A stretch of 6,197 nt of DNA from Oscillibacter sp. UBA6647 (GTDB lineage: Bacteria > Bacillota > Clostridia > Oscillospirales > Oscillospiraceae), in NCBI GenBank assembly GCA_002455655.1, contig DKLF01000091.1, positions 1 to 6,197 of the forward strand, in the 5' to 3' direction. Below are positions 1 to 5,438 of this stretch, piece by piece; position 1 is the first letter of the stretch; the number at the start of each line of letters is the position of its first letter. The position numbers and the translations under genes are program-made. The notes below the pieces were generated by a model, which worked only from the letters and a program-made list of their open reading frames with translations, had not been told where the DNA came from and ran no database searches.

Positions 1-202
1 AGCGGCGCGCAGTGTCTTTTCCCCGGCCCAGAGGACCCGTCCGCAGATCGCAGGCGATGGCGGAGCGAAGCCGTCCCTCCAGCGTCAGCCAAACCGGGAG
101 ATAGGCGTGGTCCGTACCTACGTCCGCCAGAGCGGCGCCTTGGGTTACCCAGTCCGCCAACAATTGAAGCCGGGCCGACAACTCGGGTTTCCGCGCATTC
201 AT
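1..202 (-). CDS. trmK: tRNA (adenine(22)-N1)-methyltransferase TrmK, N-terminal part (cut by window edge)
   Basis: The first 67 codons of a TrmK-family enzyme, which uses S-adenosylmethionine to methylate N1 of adenine 22 in tRNA in the cytoplasm. What is visible: a short leading helix (residues 6-20) followed by ADVGTDHAYLP at about 26-36, the family's version of the SAM-binding motif I loop, then AIACDLRTGPL at about 48-58, corresponding to the second strand and conserved acidic residue of the Rossmann fold. The ATG at 202 is the only reasonable start in frame. Its ribosome binding site, AAAAGGAG (215-222), is 12 nt away, longer than usual. A second ATG at 210 is better spaced but opens only a three-codon ORF. 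No clear promoter lies just upstream, so read-through from the DUF1858 gene is plausible. The C-terminal domain is outside the window. Family identity is by recognition of the N-terminal motif only. Confidence 0.85.
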   Translation of the reverse strand, partial: MNARKPELSARLQLLADWVTQGAALADVGTDHAYLPVWLTLEGRLRSAIACDLRTGPLGRGKDTARR

Positions 203-266
203 TCTGTCATCAGTCTCCTTTTGGCCCGCTGTAAACGGGAAAATTCCTGCCGTTGCCCGGCAATCG

Positions 267-311
267 CTGACAAACGGAACGCATACGGATTTCCCGTATG
301 CGTTCTGTCAG
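267..311 (-). terminator. Long intergenic hairpin without U-tract (possible terminator or attenuator)
   Basis: A perfect 12-bp stem (277-288 with 294-305, 5-nt loop) is extended by a second 6-bp stem (267-272 with 306-311), leaving a 4-nt bulge at 273-276. It lies 20 nt after the DUF1858 stop codon and 65 nt before the trmK start, as expected for a transcript-end or attenuation structure. Neither strand shows a run of T directly after the stem, so a standard intrinsic terminator is doubtful. It could instead be an RNA-stabilising or processing hairpin, or a DNA palindrome bound by protein. A smaller 5-bp stem (248-252 with 258-262) follows toward trmK. Confidence 0.5.
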
Positions 312-330
312 ATTCTTCCTCGGAAAAGTT

Positions 331-540
331 TTATTCCGCAGCCTTGTTGGCTTCCTCGTTGACCAGTGTCAACAGCTTGTCAACGTCCACGCCATGGACC
401 ATGCAAGCCTCTTCCACGGTTTCGCCGCGAGAAGAAGGGCAGCCCAAGCAGTGCATTCCAATGGAAAAGAAAATCGGCGCGGTCTGAGGAGCCACGTCCA
501 GAATATCACCGATGATGGTGTCCTTTGTAATTTCAACCAT
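331..540 (-). CDS. DUF1858 / hybrid-cluster-protein-associated redox disulfide domain protein
   Basis: A 69-aa cytoplasmic protein matching the small DUF1858 (prismane-associated, CxxC) family. The N-terminus MVEITKDTIIGDIL and the central GMHCLGCPSSRGETVEEAC are the family hallmarks. The candidate redox or metal-binding pair is C31 and C34, with a further C46. The rest is helical (about residues 42-65) and there is no signal peptide or membrane segment. Function is unproven in the family; a role in redox or iron-sulfur chemistry is inferred from the CxxC motif and from its common association with hybrid cluster proteins, none of which is visible here. The ATG at 540 has a strong GGAGG site (548-552) 7 nt upstream. 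It has its own promoter (596-624) and may be transcribed together with trmK across a hairpin. Confidence 0.88.
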   Translation of the reverse strand: MVEITKDTIIGDILDVAPQTAPIFFSIGMHCLGCPSSRGETVEEACMVHGVDVDKLLTLVNEEANKAAE

Positions 541-567
541 AAATTTGCCTCCAAAAGTTCAGTTTAT

Positions 568-582
568 CGGAGCAAAGCTCCG
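568..582 (-). promoter_or_regulatory. 5' UTR hairpin of the DUF1858 gene
   Basis: A 6-bp GC-rich stem with a 3-nt loop (568-573 with 577-582) lies in the roughly 50-nt leader predicted from the promoter at 596-624. Flanking arms 553-558 and 586-591 are also complementary (6 bp), and the lower arm ends right next to the GGAGG site at 548-552. This could stabilise the mRNA or affect access to the ribosome binding site. The structure is seen in the sequence; any regulatory role is inference. Confidence 0.4.
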
Positions 583-595
583 CTCACTTTTAAGT

Positions 596-624
596 ATTAT
601 ACCCCGTTTTTTCTCTAATTTCAA
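596..624 (-). promoter_or_regulatory. SigA-type promoter of the DUF1858 gene
   Basis: Reading the minus strand, the -35 box TTGAAA (619-624) and a perfect -10 box TATAAT (596-601) are separated by 17 nt. Transcription should start near 589, giving a leader of about 50 nt before the ATG at 540. The promoter sits inside an imperfect inverted repeat (602-637) that could be an operator. Confidence 0.85.
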
Positions 625-637
625 GAGAAATCCGGGG
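602..637. promoter_or_regulatory. Imperfect inverted repeat over the DUF1858 promoter (candidate operator)
   Basis: Outer arms CCCCG (602-606) and CGGGG (633-637) plus inner arms TTTCTC (610-615) and GAGAAA (625-630) form an 11-bp interrupted dyad. The -35 box (619-624) lies in its central loop and the outer arm touches the -10 box. This is the typical placement of a repressor or redox-regulator site, but I do not recognise the sequence as a known operator and chance cannot be excluded. Confidence 0.35.
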
Positions 638-649
638 AAAATTTCATGC

Positions 650-675
650 AAAAAAGCAAAACCTGCCCTTTTTGC
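650..675 (-). terminator. Weak second terminator-like hairpin
   Basis: On the minus strand a 6-bp stem GCAAAA/TTTTGC (670-675 with 656-661, 8-nt loop) is followed by six T (650-655). Only two of the six pairs are G-C, so it is weak. It lies about 75 nt past the strong terminator of the zinc-ribbon gene and could be a backup terminator. Confidence 0.3.
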
Positions 676-748
676 GCTAAACTTAAAAAAAATCAGCTTT
701 GCAGTCCTGTTTCGTCTCCGGAAGAAACATCGCACCTTTAAAAAAGCC
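676..748. other. Intergenic stretch with no gene seen
   Basis: Part of the gap of about 250 nt between the zinc-ribbon gene and the DUF1858 gene. No credible ORF or tRNA is visible on either strand. It contains an 8-nt A/T homopolymer (685-692) and a minor 6-bp stem (708-713 with 724-729). Nothing here supports a specific small RNA. Confidence 0.5.
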
Positions 749-776
749 AAAAAAGGAACGCCCTTTCGGACGTTCC
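749..776 (-). terminator. Intrinsic terminator after the zinc-ribbon gene
   Basis: On the minus strand a 9-bp stem, GGAACGTCC pairing with GGGCGTTCC and including one G-U pair, is capped by a GAAA tetraloop (764-767) and followed by six T (749-754). It begins 16 nt after the zinc-ribbon stop codon. There is no T-run on the other strand, so it acts for leftward transcription and ends the sigH/zinc-ribbon unit. Confidence 0.93.
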
Positions 777-792
777 TCTGAGATGACTTTCG

Positions 793-1074
793 TTATCTCT
801 GCTCTTCGCGCATCTTGGCGAAGCACTCGCTGCAATACACAGGACGGTCGGACTTGGGCTCGAAGGGAACGCGAGCCTCTCCACCGCAGGATGCGCAAAC
901 AGCGGCGAAGTACTCCCGGGGACCGCGGGAAGCGGTCTTGCGGGCATCACGGCAGCCCTTGCAGCGCTGGGGCTCGTTCTGGAAGCCGCGCTCGGCATAA
1001 AACTCCTGCTCACCAGCGGTGAACACGAACTCCTGGCCACACTCTTTGCACACTAAAGTCTTGTCTTCGTACAT
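793..1074 (-). CDS. Two-ribbon zinc-binding protein (zinc-ribbon domain family)
   Basis: A 93-aa soluble protein with two CxxC...CxxC zinc ribbons. The first uses C9/C12 and C38/C41, with the conserved block around EQEFYAERGFQNEPQRC typical of the 'probable zinc-ribbon' family. The second uses C60/C63 and C81/C84, with ARVPFEP and RPVYCSECF as in CxxC-x17-CxxC clostridial proteins. All eight expected cysteines are present. Its biochemical role is unknown; nucleic-acid or protein binding is only an inference from the fold. The ATG at 1074 has a GAGGG ribosome site (1082-1086) about 7 nt upstream. It starts 38 nt after the sigH-like stop codon with no obvious promoter between, so the two are probably co-transcribed. 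A strong terminator closes the unit. Confidence 0.9.
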   Translation of the reverse strand: MYEDKTLVCKECGQEFVFTAGEQEFYAERGFQNEPQRCKGCRDARKTASRGPREYFAAVCASCGGEARVPFEPKSDRPVYCSECFAKMREEQR

Positions 1075-1112
1075 GATTTTACCCTCTCTTTGAAAAGAAA
1101 AATATATTGCGC

Positions 1113-1754
1113 TCAGCTCTTGCTGAAATCGCCGGAAAGAAGTTGCCGCGCCACCTTACGACGGATCCGCTGCACGGCGTTGTCCACGGATTTAGGGGAT
1201 TTGCCCACGGTTTCGGCAATTTCCCGACAAGATAAACCGTCTAAATAATACCCCAAAATCTTCGCTTCAAACTCGGACAATTGTTTCCGAACACCAAACA
1301 AGAGACTGCTCGTGTGCTCCCTGTCAATCAGAAAATCTTCAGGGCTGCGCTGCGTCAGATCCCGGGTACCAAGGGTGTAGGAGTCGCGATCAAAGAAGGG
1401 TGTATCAAGAGAAACCGACTGGTTCAGAGGCATGTGCTTGCCGCGGGAAGCGGCGCGCAGAACTGAAAGCAGACGATTGCGGACACAGGTTTCGGCAAAG
1501 GTGCGAAAAGAGGCGTCTCTTTCTCCGTCGTATTCCCGGACGGCCTTCATCAGTCCGATCATTCCCTCCTGCAGCAAATCCTCGCTGTCACCCCCGATCA
1601 AAAAGAACGGGCGGGCACAGGAACGGACCAGACGGGTGTATTTGGAAACCAGACGCTCCTCCGCCCCGCGATTCCCGCGGGCGGCACGAACACACAGCTC
1701 CTCATCTGAAAGGCCGTCTGCACAGAATGAATTAGACTCTTCGCACTTGCACAT
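1113..1754 (-). CDS. sigH: RNA polymerase sigma factor, SigH (Spo0H) family
   Basis: A 213-aa sigma-70 family factor that directs core RNA polymerase to its own promoter class; in Bacillus the homologue controls transition-phase, early sporulation and competence genes. Region 2 spans about residues 30-110: FLIGGDSEDLLQEGMIGLMK (51-70) matches the region 2.2 core-binding helix of SigH, and ASRGKHMPLN (102-111) with VSLDTPFFD is also SigH-like. Region 4 is at about 158-205, with the helix-turn-helix SCREIAETVGKSPKSVDNA (175-193). Length is close to the 218 residues of B. subtilis SigH. The ATG at 1754 is the only possible start: an in-frame stop lies at 1758-1760 and no later start precedes region 2. 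It has no proper ribosome site and its promoter -10 box is 5 nt away, suggesting leaderless translation. The N-terminus carries three cysteines (C2, C4, C11). Whether the host sporulates cannot be told from this window. Confidence 0.92.
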   Translation of the reverse strand: MCKCEESNSFCADGLSDEELCVRAARGNRGAEERLVSKYTRLVRSCARPFFLIGGDSEDLLQEGMIGLMKAVREYDGERDASFRTFAETCVRNRLLSVLRAASRGKHMPLNQSVSLDTPFFDRDSYTLGTRDLTQRSPEDFLIDREHTSSLLFGVRKQLSEFEAKILGYYLDGLSCREIAETVGKSPKSVDNAVQRIRRKVARQLLSGDFSKS

Positions 1755-1759
1755 ATGTT

Positions 1760-1789
1760 ATTATACCTTTTGAACACAAATTTTGTCAA
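1760..1789 (-). promoter_or_regulatory. SigA-type promoter of sigH, directly abutting the start codon
   Basis: Consensus -35 TTGACA (1784-1789) and consensus -10 TATAAT (1760-1765) on the minus strand are 18 nt apart. The usual start point, about 7 nt after the -10 box, falls on 1753-1754, which is the A or T of the sigH ATG. The region between this promoter and the glmM stop is very AT-rich. It contains only a weak 4-bp hairpin (1837-1840 with 1844-1847) after glmM, so some read-through from the ruv-glmM operon is possible. Confidence 0.88.
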
Positions 1790-1853
1790 GAGAAATATAA
1801 AATTCGTTAAAATTTCTTTTGAAAATTCTGGTAATTCCGCTCTGCGGCATCTT

Positions 1854-3209
1854 TCAGATTTCAAGTGTTTTCACAAAATCCGCAAGTTTTTCAGCCGTTT
1901 TGTGCGCCTTTTCGATGGTTTTCGCCTCTACCATGACACGAATCAGCGCTTCTGTTCCGGAAGGTCGCACCAGAATACGGCCCTCGCCGCCCATGGCCTT
2001 CTCAGCCGCCTCCACGGCGCTTTGCAGTGCGGAGGAGGCCATAATCGCCTCTTTCACGCCCCGCTGATGGTCCACGGGCACGTTGATCAGCTCCTGAGGA
2101 TACGTCGGACAGACGGACACCAGCTCCGAAGCCTTTTTGCCGGAGGTCTTCAAAACCTGCAAAAATTGAAGCGCAGTGACCTGACCGTCTCCGGTGGTTT
2201 CAAGGTCTGTAAAAATGGTATGCCCGGACTGCTCGCCGCCGATGCGGAAGTCGCTTCGAAGCATTTCTTCCAGCACGTTCCGGTCCCCTACATCGGTACA
2301 AACCAGCTCCAACCCGCCCGTGCGGCAGAACTCGTGGAGACCCAGATTGCTCATCACGGTGGCAACCAGCGCGTTTCCGTTGAGCTTTCCCCTGCGCTTC
2401 ATGTCCGCGGCGCACACGGCCATCACCTTATCGCCGTCGATAGGCCCGCCGGTTTCGTCTACCAGAAGGCAACGGTCCGCATCCCCGTCAAAGGCCACGC
2501 CTACGTCGTACTTCCCTTTTACCACCGCAGCCGCCAAATCCTCCAGATATGTGGAGCCGCAGCGGCTGTTGATGTTCAAGCCGTCGGGCTGGGTGTGGAT
2601 GAAATCCGTGTGGGCCTTAAATCGACCAAACAGCTCCGGCGCGGTGGCGCTGGCCGCGCCGTTGGCGCAGTCCGCAAGAATGCGCAGCCCCGCAAGGTCG
2701 CTCTCCACCGTACCCGCCACGAAATCTATGTAATCCCGCTTCAGTTGGCGCATTCCGTGGTGACGGCGTCCTATTTCGTTACGGGTGCGGGACTTGATAC
2801 GCGCATCGGACAAAATTTTCTCCTCCACCCGCAGCTCCACCTCATCGGACAGCTTGTAGCCCTGGGCGTTGAACACCTTGATGCCGTTATGCTCATAGGG
2901 GTTATGAGACGCGGAAACCACGATGCCCGCGTCGCCCCGCTCCCGCACCGTCAGATACGCCACAGCAGGGGTGGGAATGGTCCCCAGCGGCTTCACATCG
3001 CCGCCCACGTCGCAGATTCCCGCCATCAGAGCGGATTCCAGCATATCTGAAGAAACGCGGGTATCTTTGCCGATCAAAACCACCGGGCGGCGGCCCAAAT
3101 CCTCTGTCAGTACAGCGGCAACGGCCTGACCCACGCGAAACGCCTCCTGCGCCGTAAGGGTTTCTCCAACCACGCCGCGAATACCGTCGGTCCCAAAGAG
3201 TTTGCCCAT
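1854..3209 (-). CDS. glmM: Phosphoglucosamine mutase GlmM
   Basis: A 451-aa cytoplasmic enzyme that interconverts glucosamine-6-phosphate and glucosamine-1-phosphate, feeding UDP-GlcNAc and so peptidoglycan synthesis. All four family landmarks are present: the start MGKLFGTDGIRG; the phosphoserine loop VSASHNP (98-104), with S101 the expected phosphorylated residue; the magnesium loop DGDADR (241-246); the sugar-recognition loop GEQSGH (325-330); and the phosphate-binding loop RPSGTE (415-420). SASHNP together with the FGTDGIRG start favours GlmM over general phosphoglucomutases. Length is normal for the family. The ATG at 3209 has GAGG (3218-3221) 8 nt upstream. It begins 26 nt after ruvB, so it is probably the last gene of the ruv operon. 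In Bacillus and relatives glmM normally sits with cdaA, cdaR and glmS, so this location is atypical. Confidence 0.97.
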   Translation of the reverse strand: MGKLFGTDGIRGVVGETLTAQEAFRVGQAVAAVLTEDLGRRPVVLIGKDTRVSSDMLESALMAGICDVGGDVKPLGTIPTPAVAYLTVRERGDAGIVVSASHNPYEHNGIKVFNAQGYKLSDEVELRVEEKILSDARIKSRTRNEIGRRHHGMRQLKRDYIDFVAGTVESDLAGLRILADCANGAASATAPELFGRFKAHTDFIHTQPDGLNINSRCGSTYLEDLAAAVVKGKYDVGVAFDGDADRCLLVDETGGPIDGDKVMAVCAADMKRRGKLNGNALVATVMSNLGLHEFCRTGGLELVCTDVGDRNVLEEMLRSDFRIGGEQSGHTIFTDLETTGDGQVTALQFLQVLKTSGKKASELVSVCPTYPQELINVPVDHQRGVKEAIMASSALQSAVEAAEKAMGGEGRILVRPSGTEALIRVMVEAKTIEKAHKTAEKLADFVKTLEI

Positions 3210-3235
3210 ATTACATACCTCGTTCTATTCAAAAA

Positions 3236-4288
3236 TCAAAAGGAGAGCTGCTCGGGCTGCTCCGTCCCGCCCGGAACGCTCAGACCCAGATGGGTATACG
3301 CCCGGTGGGTTACGCAGCGGCCCCGAGGCGTGCGGGTAAGAAAGCCCAATTGCATCAGATACGGCTCGTAAACGTCTTCCAGCGTCACGGACTCCTCCCC
3401 GATGGTGGCGGCCAGCGTCTCCAGACCAACGGGGCCTCCGCCATAGTTCTCAACAATGGATGAAAGCATCCGCCGGTCCACCGAGTCAAGGCCCAGATAG
3501 TCCACCTCCAACGCATTTAACGCGTGATCCGCAACCGCCTTGGTAATGACCCCATCGGCCTTCACCTGCGCGAAATCCCGCACCCGGCGGAGCATCCGGT
3601 TGGCAATCCGAGGCGTTCCCCGGCTGCGCTTTGCAATCTCAAACGCGCCTGCGTCCTCAATGGGAACATTTAAAATCCCCGCGCTGCGCGTGACAATCAG
3701 GGCCAATTCCTCCGAAGAATACAGTTCCAGCCGCAGCGTCACGCCGAAGCGGTCCCGCAGGGGCGCGGAAAGCTGGCCTGCCCGGGTGGTGGCCCCGATC
3801 AGGGTAAACCGGGGCAGGTCCAGACGGATGGAGTTTGCGGAGGGGCCTTTGCCCACGATAATGTCCAGCGCATAGTCCTCCATGGCAGGATACAAAATTT
3901 CCTCCACCGCCCGGTTCAGCCGGTGAATTTCATCCACAAACAGAATGTCGTTCTCCGAAAGATTCGTCAAAAGTGCCGCCAGATCTCCCGGCTTTTCAAT
4001 GGCCGGGCCGGAGGTAATGCGGATGTTAACCCCCATTTCCCCCGCAATAATTCCCGCCAGAGTGGTCTTACCAAGGCCGGGAGGGCCATGGAGCAACACA
4101 TGGTCCAGCGGCTCCGTCCGCTGCTTGGCGGCGGCGATGAACACGCTCAGATTCTCCTTGGCCTTTTCCTGCCCTATGTAGTCCCGCAGCGCCCGGGGGC
4201 GCAGGGAAATCTCGCCGCCGTCCTCTTCAAGAAAGGTTTTGGCAACAATAGGCTCTTCGTAAATGTCGCTTCCAAAGTCAATGCTCAA
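3236..4288 (-). CDS. ruvB: Holliday junction branch migration helicase RuvB
   Basis: A 350-aa AAA+ ATPase motor that, with RuvA, drives Holliday-junction branch migration during recombinational repair. Visible in order: SLRPRALRDYIGQ (28-40); Walker A GPPGLGKT (68-75); Walker B FVDEIH (117-122), with D119/E120; sensor 1 GATTRAG (165-171); the PLRDRFG segment (176-182) carrying the expected arginine finger R178; sensor 2 RGTPRIANR (223-231); and the C-terminal winged helix (about 265-340) ending in PRGRCVTHRAY. Length fits the family. The start is TTG at 4288: a stop codon lies in frame at 4307-4309 and no ATG or GTG falls between. A G-rich site GGGGGA (4298-4303) is 9 nt upstream. The gap to the upstream hypothetical gene is 50 nt without a visible promoter. 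Confidence 0.97.
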   Translation of the reverse strand: MSIDFGSDIYEEPIVAKTFLEEDGGEISLRPRALRDYIGQEKAKENLSVFIAAAKQRTEPLDHVLLHGPPGLGKTTLAGIIAGEMGVNIRITSGPAIEKPGDLAALLTNLSENDILFVDEIHRLNRAVEEILYPAMEDYALDIIVGKGPSANSIRLDLPRFTLIGATTRAGQLSAPLRDRFGVTLRLELYSSEELALIVTRSAGILNVPIEDAGAFEIAKRSRGTPRIANRMLRRVRDFAQVKADGVITKAVADHALNALEVDYLGLDSVDRRMLSSIVENYGGGPVGLETLAATIGEESVTLEDVYEPYLMQLGFLTRTPRGRCVTHRAYTHLGLSVPGGTEQPEQLSF

Positions 4289-4297
4289 CTGCTCACA

Positions 4298-4303
4298 TCC
4301 CCC
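4298..4303 (-). promoter_or_regulatory. Ribosome binding site that fixes the TTG start of ruvB
   Basis: GGGGGA on the minus strand lies 9 nt before the TTG at 4288. It is weaker than the GGAGG-type sites of the neighbouring genes. An ATG overlapping it, out of frame, runs straight into TGA and is not a usable start. Confidence 0.5.
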
Positions 4304-4338
4304 AAATCAGGCGCTTTTCTCTGTGTGGTGCTTTTCCT

Positions 4339-4671
4339 TTACAGAGATTCCGCTATATCACGTACGGTGTCCAGAAACGCTTCCTCACCCAAGGTGTTGA
4401 GCTTGAAAAACATGGCCTGACTTCCCCCGGAGGTAATCACGGAGAGGAACAAATCCCTTCCATTCCCCATCAGGGTTAGATTCAGGCTGACCCGGTTTCC
4501 CCCAGCATAGCTGTACCGCTCGTAAACCCGCACCGCACAGCGCACATCGGCAGCAGCATAGTCGCTGCCGTCCTCGTAGGTGGCGGACGCGCTTCCATTT
4601 AAAATTCCAGCATGCAGGACGTTCAGAGAACTTTCAAATTCCCCCTGAAACCGACGTTCATATTTTGCCAT
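4339..4671 (-). CDS. Hypothetical protein, DUF6054-like
   Basis: A 110-aa soluble protein without signal peptide, membrane segment or recognised catalytic motif. It resembles, from memory, the DUF6054 family of Firmicutes; no function is known to me. Visible blocks are MAKYERRFQGEF at the start, a serine/glycine-rich segment NGSASATYEDGSDY (25-38), VRVYERYSYAGGNRVSLNLT (47-66), which looks like paired beta strands, SGGSQAMFFK (81-90), and a helical tail (94-110). The alternating hydrophobic pattern suggests a small alpha/beta domain. The ATG at 4671 has a strong GGAG site (4679-4682) 7 nt upstream. It sits between ruvA and ruvB on the same strand and so is probably co-transcribed with them; a link to recombination is possible but not shown by the sequence. 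Confidence 0.85.
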   Translation of the reverse strand: MAKYERRFQGEFESSLNVLHAGILNGSASATYEDGSDYAAADVRCAVRVYERYSYAGGNRVSLNLTLMGNGRDLFLSVITSGGSQAMFFKLNTLGEEAFLDTVRDIAESL

Positions 4672-4792
4672 AGTCGTTCTCCTTTCCTGTATAGTGGCTG
4701 CGTACAGCCGTCCTTTTCTTCAAAGCGCGGATCGTATCGCGCCGCTTCAATTCCTTTTCCTCTTTATTCGCCGGAAGCGAACTTTCCGACAC
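4658..4792 (-). CDS. Candidate small basic protein ORF (44 aa) between ruvA and the DUF6054-like gene
   Basis: A minus-strand GTG ORF at 4792, ending in TGA at 4658, would encode a 44-aa highly charged protein with twelve Lys/Arg against seven Asp/Glu. Its middle (about residues 10-31) is a Lys/Glu/Arg-rich, probably helical stretch. A GAAGG site lies 5 nt before the GTG. The frame stays open upstream to a stop within the end of ruvA, so an earlier GTG at 4816 is also possible. It fills most of the 161-nt gap between ruvA and the next gene and overlaps that gene's start by 14 nt, which would suit translational coupling. I recognise no family. It could equally be a chance open frame. Confidence 0.3.
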   Translation of the reverse strand: MSESSLPANKEEKELKRRDTIRALKKRTAVRSHYTGKENDYGKI

Positions 4793-4832
4793 TTCAACCT
4801 TCAGGCATCTCACGTATCCCCAAGCTTCCCGT

Positions 4833-5438
4833 CTACCGTGCCATTTTTTTCAGACAGGCCCGGATAATCTCCTCCAAAGGAAGACTTTGTGTGTCAACAC
4901 CCTTCAACGCCTCAGCCGTTTCCGCCGAGGAATAGCCCAGCACACTCAAAGCGGCGGCGGCTTCCATGGTTTTATTGGTTAGATCAGCGCTGACGGCGCC
5001 GCCCCTCGTGCCCAGAGTAAAGCCGTTGGCGACGCTCTCTTTACTCATTTTATCTTTCAATTCCAAAATAATGCGCTGGGCAATCTTTTTCCCGATACCA
5101 GGAGCTGCCGTCAGGGCCTTTTCGTCCCCGGTAATCACCGACATAGCCAGTGTTTCCGGGGTGGAAACGGACAGAATCGCCAGCGCGGCCTTGGGTCCCA
5201 CGCCGGACACGCCGATAAGCAGCTTAAAGCTGCCAAGCTCCGCAGGGCTCCCAAAGCCGTACAGCCCGAAAGCATTTTCCGCCACGTGAAAATGAGTGTA
5301 CAGCTTGGCCTTCTCTCCTTTTTTCAGACCCGCCAGCGTGTGCCCCGTGGTGGCGCAGGCATAGCCCACACCGCCGCAGTCGATCACTGCCAGATTGGGT
5401 TGTACCTCGGCAACAATACCGTTTAGATAGTAAAACAC
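4833..5438 (-). CDS. ruvA: Holliday junction branch migration complex subunit RuvA
   Basis: A 201-aa protein that binds four-way junctions as a tetramer and loads the RuvB motor. Domain I is the N-terminal OB fold (about 1-65, from MFYYLNGIV through FGLYGF). Domain II holds the two helix-hairpin-helix motifs, IGVSGVGPK (75-83) and APGIGKK (112-118), followed by AQRIILELKDK. A flexible linker (about 132-152) leads to domain III (about 155-201), with LSVLGYSSAETAEAL, which contacts RuvB. Length is typical. The start is GTG at 5438, supported by GGGAGG (5445-5450) 6 nt upstream and by the family's usual first residues; the nearby ATG is out of frame. It lies 53 nt after ruvC with no clear terminator between. 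Confidence 0.97.
   Translation of the reverse strand: MFYYLNGIVAEVQPNLAVIDCGGVGYACATTGHTLAGLKKGEKAKLYTHFHVAENAFGLYGFGSPAELGSFKLLIGVSGVGPKAALAILSVSTPETLAMSVITGDEKALTAAPGIGKKIAQRIILELKDKMSKESVANGFTLGTRGGAVSADLTNKTMEAAAALSVLGYSSAETAEALKGVDTQSLPLEEIIRACLKKMAR

Noticed and set aside
676..748. A small RNA gene in the gap between the zinc-ribbon and DUF1858 genes
   Set aside because: There is a weak stem, a T-run and a terminator-like hairpin nearby, but no promoter between the strong terminator at 749-776 and this region that would produce such an RNA.
1803..1809. A near match to a Spo0A box (TAACGAA versus TGNCGAA) upstream of the sigH promoter
   Set aside because: It has one mismatch in seven bases within very AT-rich DNA, which is expected by chance, and no second box is seen.
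1800..1840. A possible SigH-type promoter (GAATTT -10 region) upstream of sigH, suggesting autoregulation
   Set aside because: The -35 part has mismatches to the AGGA core and the spacing is about 14 nt, longer than the Bacillus consensus, so it is not supported.
1837..1847. A small hairpin after the glmM stop as the operon terminator
   Set aside because: It has only four base pairs and no T-run, too weak to call a terminator.
1755..3050. A 431-codon open frame on the plus strand, antisense to glmM
   Set aside because: It lies wholly opposite an unmistakable glmM, its translation is low-complexity (His/Arg/Gly/Ala-rich) without any family resemblance, and it has no convincing ribosome site. 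It is a by-product of GC-rich codon use in glmM.
3923..4420. A 165-codon plus-strand open frame opposite ruvB
   Set aside because: It is antisense to conserved ruvB codons including Walker A, with no family match and no promoter or ribosome site.
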